6,240 bases of DNA from Fidelibacterota bacterium (lineage in GTDB: Bacteria > Fidelibacterota > UBA2242 > JAFGTP01): the NCBI GenBank assembly GCA_021734005.1, contig JAIPJV010000130.1, positions 1-6,240 of the forward strand, read 5' to 3'. The notes beneath the pieces were generated by a model. It saw nothing but the letters and a program-made list of their open reading frames with translations. It made no database searches and had not been told where the DNA came from. Positions 1-5,443 of the stretch are shown here, piece after piece. The position numbers were made by a program, and so were the translations under genes. The stretch's first letter is position 1, and every line of letters begins with the position of its first letter.

Positions 1-216
1 GTTGATGAACTCCTGGAATTTTTTCCCGATGCAAAAATAAAATACGTTAAAAAAGAAGAAGATCCCCGTGATTACCGTGTTGATTTTTCAAAAATAAAGA
101 ATGAATTAGGATTTGAGATCACTCAAACGGTTCCTGACGGCATCAGAGAAATCAAACAGGCTCTAGATCGGGGATTAATTTCAGATCCTTTCAATAAAAA
201 TTATAAAAATATCTAA
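1..216 (+). CDS. C-terminal part of an NAD-dependent epimerase/dehydratase (extended SDR), 5' end outside window
   Basis: Frame 1 is open from the first base to a TAA at 214-216, giving the last 71 residues of a protein that begins upstream. The stretch 'DPRDYRVDFSKIKNELGF' followed by 'VPDGIREIKQAL' is the typical tail of extended short-chain dehydrogenases acting on nucleotide sugars. There, a D-x-R-x-Y/F-x-V-D/S-x-x-K-I/A pattern precedes 'LGF', and a 'x-x-GI-x-E' helix closes the substrate domain. The NAD-binding Rossmann part (GxxGxxG) and the YxxxK catalytic pair would lie upstream and cannot be checked. The likely role is epimerisation or dehydration of an NDP-sugar for surface polysaccharide. 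The exact substrate cannot be told from the tail. It converges on hutI with only 3 bp between stop codons, and I see no hairpin terminator there. Confidence 0.78.
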   Translation, partial: VDELLEFFPDAKIKYVKKEEDPRDYRVDFSKIKNELGFEITQTVPDGIREIKQALDRGLISDPFNKNYKNI

Positions 217-219
217 ATA

Positions 220-1440
220 TTAGTTTCGATTCTCCCAAACAAGCTCACCTTTTTTCACAACCTTTTCCACTGTTTGAGCAGCCAGAAAATAGGGAATTCC
301 CTGATAATTTTCACAATTCCAGATCACTATATCAGCCTGTTTGTTGGGTTCAATACTTCCTACCAGATTTTCCATTTCAAGAGCACGAGCAGAATTATAA
401 GTAGCGGCTTTTAGGGCTTCTTTGGGTGTCATTTTCATATTCAAACAGGCTACATTAATTACAAATGGCATAGACTGAGTCATTGAACTACCAGGATTGA
501 AATCCGTGGCCAGAGCAACATCAAGCGCCTGCTCCAGCATTCTTCGGGCTGGTGCATATTTGTCAGAACCCAAAAAATATGTCGTCGCTGGTAGCAAAAT
601 GGGAATCACATTGCCTTCTTTCAGCGCTGAAATTCCATCCTCGGTAATTGCAGTTAGATGGTCAGCAGAAATCGCCTTTATGTCCCGGGCTAATTGGGTG
701 CCGCCAATAGGTTTGAATTCATCAGAATGAAGTCGAATTCCCAGGCCATGGTCTTTTGCGGCTTGCAGTACTTTTTTGCTTTCCTTAGCTGAAAAAACAC
801 CTTCCTCACAAAACACATCAGCATAATCGGCCAGATTCATTTCAGCAACTTCAGGTATCATTTTATTAGTGATCAGGTCGATATAGCCTTGATGGTCATT
901 ACGATATTTTTCAGGATATTCATGGGCGCCAAGGAAAGTTGTTTTGATATCGAGAGGATGGATTTCTTTAAATTGTTTTAGAATTTTCAGGGATTCTATC
1001 TCCGATTCAACCGATAAGCCATAACCACTTTTAGCTTCAATTGTGGTTGTGCCGAACCTAAAAAATTCATCCAGCCGCAATTTAACAAGTTTTTTTAATT
1101 CATTTTGAGGTGCTTCTCGCAATTTTCGAGCCGAAGCCAGAATACCGCCTCCGGCTTTTGCAATTTCCTGATAGGTTTTCCCTTGAAGGCGCATTTCAAA
1201 TTCCATCTCCCGTGTATTATAAAAAACCGGATGGGTGTGAGGATCAACAAATCCGGGTGTGACCAGTTTATTATGAGCATCAATAACCGGACAATCAGGA
1301 CAATTAATTTGACTATCAATTTTCTGAATACGTTCATTTTCAATTAAAATTTCAACATTTTCAAGAACTACCATATTATTTTTTTCAGTGCTCCAGCTGG
1401 CTAGCTGCCCAACATTTTTAATAATTTTTTTTGCAGTCAT
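220..1440 (-). CDS. hutI: Imidazolonepropionase (histidine degradation, third step)
   Basis: This 406-residue cytosolic amidohydrolase has the usual length of the family. It hydrolyses 4-imidazolone-5-propanoate to N-formimino-L-glutamate on the way from histidine to glutamate. Visible motifs are the metal-binding 'DPHTHP' (H68, H70) after 'VTPGF', 'TTTIEAKSGYGL' (131-142), 'FLGAHEYP' (169-176), 'CEEGVFS' (211-217), 'RLHSDEF' (H238), 'SADHL' (H261) and 'ATDFNPGSS' with D313. Together these are the complete metal-site set of HutI (two His of HxH, two later His, one Asp). The ATG at 1440 is preceded on the minus strand by a strong GGGAGGAG Shine-Dalgarno (1451-1444), which fixes the start. No hutH, hutU or hutG lies beside it in the window, so the rest of the pathway must be upstream on another transcript or elsewhere. 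A tandem ArgR-type operator lies 15-53 bases upstream of the start codon, suggesting arginine-linked control (inference). Confidence 0.96.
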   Translation of the reverse strand: MTAKKIIKNVGQLASWSTEKNNMVVLENVEILIENERIQKIDSQINCPDCPVIDAHNKLVTPGFVDPHTHPVFYNTREMEFEMRLQGKTYQEIAKAGGGILASARKLREAPQNELKKLVKLRLDEFFRFGTTTIEAKSGYGLSVESEIESLKILKQFKEIHPLDIKTTFLGAHEYPEKYRNDHQGYIDLITNKMIPEVAEMNLADYADVFCEEGVFSAKESKKVLQAAKDHGLGIRLHSDEFKPIGGTQLARDIKAISADHLTAITEDGISALKEGNVIPILLPATTYFLGSDKYAPARRMLEQALDVALATDFNPGSSMTQSMPFVINVACLNMKMTPKEALKAATYNSARALEMENLVGSIEPNKQADIVIWNCENYQGIPYFLAAQTVEKVVKKGELVWENRN

Positions 1441-1454
1441 TTCTCCTCCCGTTT

Positions 1455-1493
1455 AATGTATATTTATTCATTAATTTTGACTATAAAACCTCA
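1455..1493. promoter_or_regulatory. Tandem ARG-box-like operator upstream of hutI
   Basis: The 18-bp element AATGTATATTTATTCATT (1455-1472) fits the Proteobacterial ARG box WNTGAATWWWWATTCANW with one mismatch (T at 1459). Three bases further on, a second 18-mer at 1476-1493 (TTTGACTATAAAACCTCA) fits with four mismatches; its left half-site is nearly intact. The 21-bp centre-to-centre spacing is that of paired ARG boxes known from E. coli ArgR operators. The same 12-mer ATGTATATTTAT occurs in the argR promoter of this window, again with a weaker second box 21 bp away. On the minus strand a possible hutI -10, TATAGT (1485-1480), lies inside the second box; its -35 is poor. ArgR binding here would be expected to block hutI transcription. 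The sites are seen in the sequence; the function is inferred. Confidence 0.55.
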
Positions 1494-1518
1494 ACTTTTT
1501 TTGAAATATAAATATCTT

Positions 1519-1533
1519 GGCTTAACTTAAGCC
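1519..1533. repeat. Perfect 15-bp palindrome in the hutI / PEPCK-like intergenic region
   Basis: GGCTTAA-C-TTAAGCC has two perfect 7-bp arms around a single base. It is too short and lacks a T-run, so it is not a terminator. The form is that of a binding site for a dimeric regulator. It lies about 80 bp upstream of the hutI start and 178 bp upstream of the next gene, so it could serve either. The regulator is unknown. The rest of the 270-bp intergenic region is AT-rich; I could not find a convincing -35/-10 pair for the rightward gene. Confidence 0.4.
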
Positions 1534-1639
1534 GAATTATGCAGGACTATTTGAAAGAACGAGCAACTATTATCAAACTTAATCAAAGACTTATATCAAT
1601 TTATAAACAAACACTTACAATAGTCGTGCAATAATTTTT

Positions 1640-1684
1640 TGGTTAACCATGAAGTTTGCACCCCATTTTTTCCTGGTTAACATT
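1640..1684. repeat. Two TGGTTAAC elements upstream of the PEPCK-like gene
   Basis: TGGTTAACCA (1640-1649) is a perfect 10-bp palindrome, and TGGTTAACAT recurs at 1674-1683, 34 bp apart centre to centre. Both end within 75 bp of the start codon at 1711, so they sit where an operator or activator site would. A GGTTAA...TTAACC pair reappears upstream of argR at 3579-3603. No known regulator is assigned; with an AT-rich background a coincidence remains possible. Confidence 0.35.
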
Positions 1685-1710
1685 GGAAAATTAGAAAGCG
1701 AGGAGTAAAA

Positions 1711-3489
1711 ATGCATTCAATTTCTTATGAAATTACGGATGATAAAACCATCCTAAAATTAAAAGACCGAATTTGTGAATCTCCGGAGGAGCTCATTGAG
1801 AGTGAAATGTTTCGGGGGATGCTCAAAAAGTGTATCAAAAGCCTTCAGGTTCGTGATTCTAATCTGCTCAATATCTTTCAGGGACGCAAGATCAATTCTA
1901 AAAATATCCGCACTCTTATAGAAACTTTCAAATATCTCAGCAAGCTGGAGAGCGCTCTGGTCCCCAATATTGTTGATGGAGCTGATATATTTCTCAAAGA
2001 CAAAGAAACGCTCTACGAATTTACAGAATATTTTTATAACTACTGGCGGAGTTATGATCGCTTCGTGATTTGTAATTCTGAATCCGACCGGCTTGATGAA
2101 AGACCCTACCGAACATTTAATAATACTGTGGAAAAATTAATGCATCTAGTCCGCAGGGCCTATCGAAATATTCAGGAAAATATTACAGGAGAACATCCTC
2201 AAGTTTACCGCCAGGTGCATGCTGGAGCTGAAGTAGGTACAATTGCTCTGCCTACTGATCTGGCCGGAGTTAAATCAGATAAATATGCAAAATTAAATAG
2301 AGTCCCTACAATTCGACAGATACTTTTGTACCCCCCTCTGATTTTTGATCCGCCTATGAACAGAAGACGCGGCCAATTTATCAAGATTGACGAAAATCCA
2401 ATCGATTACGTGAATGTGGATAGTGATAAATGGCTATGTTTTCCTGCCAAAATTGGCAAGATTATTATCCACGCTTACATTCATCAGAGTTTTTATGATC
2501 TGGGGTTCCATCTCAGCAATTTATTTGAATTAGCAAGCAAAGAGGATCTCAAGAAAAAGCCTGATGCAATTTATATGTACGGTGTTGAGGAAGGTTCTCT
2601 GGATGGACTGGCTGAGATGCCTACTGTTTATAGTTACGATGAAAAAGAAGATCTGCTGGTTGCTGCAGTTCCCCGCGATAAAGAATTTGGTTACTTTGGC
2701 TATTTAAAAAAGATGATGCTCACCCTTCATAACACCCGGGTTATGATGAATGGCAATATGCCTTTTCATGGAGCTTTTTATAAACTGACTCTCAAAAATA
2801 ACAAATGCGGGAATTTTCTATTGATCGGTGATTCAGGAGCAGGAAAGTCCGAGAGTATTGAGGCTTTTCGCCGATTAGCCCAAAGCCAGCTCAAAGAGAT
2901 GACCATCATTGCTGACGATATGGGATCTTTGAATATTGATTCCAATGGTCAGGTTAAGGCTTATGGTACAGAGACTGGAGCTTTTCAGCGTCTTGATGAT
3001 TTTCCACCTGGCTATGCTTTTGGTCAGCTGGACAGAGCCATCATTAGTAGTCCGGGAAAAGTCAACTCCCGCATTACTCTACCTGTTACAACTTTCAAGA
3101 ATGTTAACAAAGGCACTGACATAGACTATGTTCTCTACGCCAATAATTATGAAGAGATTGATGAAGAGCATCCCATCCTAGAGTGTTTTCAGGACCCCGA
3201 GGAAGCGCTGCGGGTATTTAGTGAAGGCGCTGTCATGAGTAAGGGAACAACCGATGATAAAGGACTGCGTCATTCCTATTTTGCCAATATTTTCGGCCCG
3301 CCTCAGATGAAAGGCCGCCACAATGAAATTGCCCAGAAATTCTTCAAGAAATTTTTTGATAATGGTACTTATGTTGGGCAAATTCGCACTCGCCTGGGAG
3401 TACCTGGTATGGAGATCGATGGCCCCAATGCTGCAGCCCGGGAAATGCTCAAAATGATTCAGAATGACGAAAAGAATAAATATTCTTGA
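1711..3489 (+). CDS. Divergent PEP carboxykinase-superfamily protein (P-loop, PEPCK-like catalytic core), reaction unproven
   Basis: The protein has 592 residues; the ATG at 1711 follows AGGAG with 5-base spacing. The C-terminal half lines up motif by motif with ATP-type PEP carboxykinase. 'GYFGYLKK' (327-334) matches E. coli 'CYGGEMKK', so Y328, K333 and K334 match Y207, K212 and K213. 'MPFHGAF' (H353) matches 'MHCSAN' (H232). The P-loop GDSGAGKS (373-380) matches GLSGTGKT. 'IIADDMGSL' (D402/D403) matches 'IGDDEHGW' (metal ligand D269). 'NSRITLP' (R454) matches the R333 segment, and 'SKGTTDDKG' (510-518) matches the 'AGTERG' lid loop. The P-loop lies about 125 residues later than in E. coli PEPCK, and about 75 C-terminal residues are missing. 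The first 290 residues, including a helical stretch near 30-85, match no motif I know. No signal peptide or membrane segment is evident. The P-loop also resembles HPr kinase, but the K-H-D order favours PEPCK. The gene is monocistronic, ended by a terminator. PEP-forming activity is inference only. Confidence 0.72.
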   Translation: MHSISYEITDDKTILKLKDRICESPEELIESEMFRGMLKKCIKSLQVRDSNLLNIFQGRKINSKNIRTLIETFKYLSKLESALVPNIVDGADIFLKDKETLYEFTEYFYNYWRSYDRFVICNSESDRLDERPYRTFNNTVEKLMHLVRRAYRNIQENITGEHPQVYRQVHAGAEVGTIALPTDLAGVKSDKYAKLNRVPTIRQILLYPPLIFDPPMNRRRGQFIKIDENPIDYVNVDSDKWLCFPAKIGKIIIHAYIHQSFYDLGFHLSNLFELASKEDLKKKPDAIYMYGVEEGSLDGLAEMPTVYSYDEKEDLLVAAVPRDKEFGYFGYLKKMMLTLHNTRVMMNGNMPFHGAFYKLTLKNNKCGNFLLIGDSGAGKSESIEAFRRLAQSQLKEMTIIADDMGSLNIDSNGQVKAYGTETGAFQRLDDFPPGYAFGQLDRAIISSPGKVNSRITLPVTTFKNVNKGTDIDYVLYANNYEEIDEEHPILECFQDPEEALRVFSEGAVMSKGTTDDKGLRHSYFANIFGPPQMKGRHNEIAQKFFKKFFDNGTYVGQIRTRLGVPGMEIDGPNAAAREMLKMIQNDEKNKYS

Positions 3490-3521
3490 TCACTTAAGAT
3501 TATAATCATTTCCTTAACCTT

Positions 3522-3569
3522 AATAAATCCTACAGTTTACAAAATAACTGTGGGATTTATTATTTTTTT
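3522..3569 (+). terminator. Strong intrinsic terminator after the PEPCK-like gene
   Basis: A 16-base arm (3522-3537) pairs with 3546-3561 with a single U-G wobble, leaving an 8-base loop (TACAAAAT). A seven-T run at 3563-3569 follows. It starts 32 bases past the stop codon at 3489 and separates this gene from the argR operon, which has its own promoter. Confidence 0.92.
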
Positions 3570-3578
3570 GCAAAAATC

Positions 3579-3603
3579 GGTTAAAATATTAATCCAATTA
3601 ACC
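3579..3603. repeat. Inverted GGTTAA / TTAACC pair between terminator and argR promoter
   Basis: GGTTAA at 3579-3584 is mirrored by TTAACC at 3598-3603 with 13 bases between. On the minus strand the right copy reads TTGGTTAAT, close to the TTGGTTAAC element upstream of the PEPCK-like gene at 1639-1647. It sits just upstream of the argR -35 region. It could be a regulator site or chance in AT-rich DNA. Confidence 0.25.
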
Positions 3604-3625
3604 AAAAATATTTAGTTCTTTTTGC

Positions 3626-3654
3626 TTGACTTGTGCTGCTAATCTATGTATATT
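3626..3654 (+). promoter_or_regulatory. Sigma-70-type promoter of the argR-argG-argH operon
   Basis: TTGACT (3626-3631) and TATATT (3649-3654) each match the consensus at five of six positions and are separated by the ideal 17 bases. Transcription would start near 3661, giving a leader of about 35 bases to the argR ATG. This promoter form differs from the Bacteroidetes -33/-7 type (TTTG / TAnnTTTG). The -10 lies inside an ARG-box-like site. Confidence 0.75.
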
Positions 3655-3683
3655 TATGCGTTGAAAACTGATATTTATACAAT
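3645..3683. promoter_or_regulatory. Tandem ARG-box-like operator at the argR promoter (autoregulation)
   Basis: The first 18-mer, TATGTATATTTATGCGTT (3645-3662), fits WNTGAATWWWWATTCANW with three mismatches and covers the -10 hexamer and the predicted start point. The second, at 3666-3683, fits with four mismatches, its right half-site being the better one. The gap is 3 bases and the centre spacing is 21 bp, as in known paired ARG boxes and as in the hutI upstream region of this window. Arginine-bound ArgR would exclude RNA polymerase and so repress argR, argG and argH together. This is inferred from position and similarity. Confidence 0.6.
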
Positions 3684-3695
3684 CTAAAAGGGTCT

Positions 3696-4166
3696 ATGAC
3701 GAAAATACAGAGACATAAAAAAATTAGAGAAATTATTGGTGAGTGCAAAATCACCAGCCAGAGAGACTTACAGGAAAAACTGGAGGAAGAAGGATTTCAA
3801 ACAACTCAGGCTACACTGTCCAGGGATCTGAATAGCTTAAGAATTATCAAGATTCCTGATGGTCAAAAAGGCCATGTTTATGCCTTGCCTGAGAAGGTCC
3901 ACCAGACTAAAAATTCAATCATGACTAAATTTCCAGTTGAGGGTTTTCACTCTATCGCCTTTTCTGAAAATATTGCAGTTCTAAAATGTACAGCTTCCTT
4001 CGCATCCAATATTGCCATGCTCATTGATGAGATGGAACTCGATGATGTGCTGGGAACAATCGCTGGAGATGATACAGTCCTAATTGTAATGCAGGAAGGT
4101 GTTTCCCAGAAAGAATTTCTTGACTCTCTGGTTGGACACGTGCCTGAATTAAAAGATCATTTATAA
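3696..4166 (+). CDS. argR: Arginine repressor ArgR/AhrC family
   Basis: At 156 residues it has the standard length. ArgR is a hexameric, arginine-dependent DNA-binding regulator of arginine synthesis and catabolism. The N-terminal winged helix-turn-helix occupies about residues 1-65, with the recognition segment 'TTQATLSRDL' including the family's S-R pair (S42, R43). The wing ends at 'GHVYALPE'. The C-terminal oligomerisation and arginine-binding domain follows a short linker and carries 'GTIAGDDTVLIV' (120-131), in which D125 and D126 correspond to the acidic pair that binds arginine. The usual 'T-x-PG-x-A' segment reads 'TASFASNIA' (99-107), lacking the PG. The start is the only one available, because an in-frame TGA lies at 3669-3671. 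The ribosome site AAAAGGG sits unusually close, 3 bases before the ATG, which may keep expression low. argG follows after 17 bases in the same direction. Confidence 0.96.
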   Translation: MTKIQRHKKIREIIGECKITSQRDLQEKLEEEGFQTTQATLSRDLNSLRIIKIPDGQKGHVYALPEKVHQTKNSIMTKFPVEGFHSIAFSENIAVLKCTASFASNIAMLIDEMELDDVLGTIAGDDTVLIVMQEGVSQKEFLDSLVGHVPELKDHL

Positions 4167-4183
4167 TAAACAAAGGTTAATTA

Positions 4184-5443
4184 ATGTCAAAAGAAAAAGT
4201 TGTTTTAGCCTATAGTGGCGGATTAGATACATCAGTCATATTGAAATGGCTCCTAAACAAAGACTATGAAGTCATTGCCTATCTGGGTAATGTTGGAATT
4301 GAAGATGATTTTGAAGATATTGAAAAGAAAGCTCTGGAAACCGGTGCCAGCAAAGTTTATATTGAAGATCTGCGGGAAGAATTTGTAACCGATTATATTT
4401 TTCCTGCCCTTCAGGGTAATGCAATTTATGAAGGGCGCTATCTGCTGGGTACTGCGATTGCCCGCCCTTTGATTGCCAAAAAACAGATCGAAATTGCTCA
4501 TAAAGAGCAGGCTCAATATGTTTCCCACGGCGCCACAGGCAAAGGCAATGATCAAGTTCGTTTTGAATTCGCCTACAGTGCTCTTGATCCCAATATAAAA
4601 ATCATTTCCCCCTGGAAAGATGAAGAATTTTTAAATCAATTCAAAGGTCGTACGGATCTTTTGGAATATGCTGATAAATATGGTATTCCAGTCAAGGCTT
4701 CAAAGGGAAAATCCTATAGTGAAGATGACAATTTAATGCACATCAGTCATGAAGCCGGTATTCTGGAAGACCCCTCTAAAGCAGCACCCGAACATGTTTA
4801 CTCTATGACTAATTCGATTCAGAATGCTCCTGATCAGCAGGAAAATATTGAGATTCATTTCGAAGATGGCGTGCCCACTAAAGTTATAAATGAAACCGAT
4901 GGCTTTGAGGAAACTGATCCTCTTAAATTTTACATTTATCTGAATGAATTGGCCAAAAAACATGGGATTGGGAGAATCGATATTGTTGAAAATCGCTTTA
5001 TCGGTATTAAATCAAGAGGAATTTACGAAACACCTGCTGCAACAATTCTCTGGAAAGCCCATCGCGATCTGGAAGGCATTGCCATGGACAAAGAAGTCAT
5101 GCACATTCGGGATAGCTTGATTCCAAAGTTCGCTGAATTAATCTATAATGGATTGTGGTTTTCACCGGAAATGGATTTTCTGATGAACGCCATGAACAAG
5201 AGTCAGGAGAGAATCACCGGTTCTGTCAAACTGGGATTATTAAAAGGCAATGTTCTTATGCTGGGCAGAACTTCGCCAACTTCACTTTATGATAGAAAAC
5301 TTTCCAGCATGGATCTGGAAGGTGGCTTTGACGCCGAAGATTCCCGGGGATTTATCAATATTAACTCCATTCGACTCAAAGCTCATCAAGCTGTTCTCAG
5401 AGAACAGGATCCCTATATTTGGAGATATAAAAAAGAAAAATGA
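4184..5443 (+). CDS. argG: Argininosuccinate synthase
   Basis: This 419-residue cytosolic enzyme joins citrulline and aspartate, using ATP, to form argininosuccinate, the penultimate step of arginine synthesis. The N-terminal ATP-pyrophosphatase fold shows 'AYSGGLDTSVIL' (9-20, PP-loop SGGLDTS 11-17). 'EGRYLLGTAIARP' (83-95), 'SHGATGKGNDQVRFE' (114-128), 'LMHISHEAGILEDP' (184-197), 'GRIDIVENRFIG' (263-274) and 'KSRGIYETPAATIL' (276-289) follow in order, so both the nucleotide and the citrulline/aspartate sites look intact. Length and wording follow the shorter class that includes animal ASS1, rather than the longer E. coli class. An AAAGG ribosome site (4172-4176) lies 7 bases before the ATG. 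The stop codon overlaps the argH start as ATGA, indicating translational coupling. Confidence 0.98.
   Translation: MSKEKVVLAYSGGLDTSVILKWLLNKDYEVIAYLGNVGIEDDFEDIEKKALETGASKVYIEDLREEFVTDYIFPALQGNAIYEGRYLLGTAIARPLIAKKQIEIAHKEQAQYVSHGATGKGNDQVRFEFAYSALDPNIKIISPWKDEEFLNQFKGRTDLLEYADKYGIPVKASKGKSYSEDDNLMHISHEAGILEDPSKAAPEHVYSMTNSIQNAPDQQENIEIHFEDGVPTKVINETDGFEETDPLKFYIYLNELAKKHGIGRIDIVENRFIGIKSRGIYETPAATILWKAHRDLEGIAMDKEVMHIRDSLIPKFAELIYNGLWFSPEMDFLMNAMNKSQERITGSVKLGLLKGNVLMLGRTSPTSLYDRKLSSMDLEGGFDAEDSRGFININSIRLKAHQAVLREQDPYIWRYKKEK

Noticed and set aside
497..1347. Open frames on both strands inside hutI (497-730 +, 1105-1347 +, 1095-1343 -)
   Set aside because: All lie wholly inside hutI, which has every family motif. 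Their translations show no domain and lack ribosome sites in keeping with a gene.
1551..1607. Candidate promoter hexamers (TTGAAA, TTATCA, TATATC, TATAAA) upstream of the PEPCK-like gene
   Set aside because: No pair combines good hexamers with a 16-18 base spacing. The region is AT-rich enough to give single hexamers by chance.
1441..1710. A riboswitch or small RNA in the long divergent intergenic region
   Set aside because: No extended conserved stem, terminator hairpin or known aptamer pattern is visible. Only short operator-like elements can be supported.
2817..2860. Identity of the 592-residue protein as HPr kinase/phosphorylase
   Set aside because: GDSGAGKSE is HprK-like, but the protein is about twice HprK length, and the Y-KK-H-P-loop-DD-R-GT order and spacing follow PEPCK. 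I keep it only as an alternative.
2936..3381. Open frames 2936-3124 (+) and 3178-3381 (-) inside the PEPCK-like gene
   Set aside because: Short, with low-complexity translations, and fully covered by a frame with conserved catalytic motifs.
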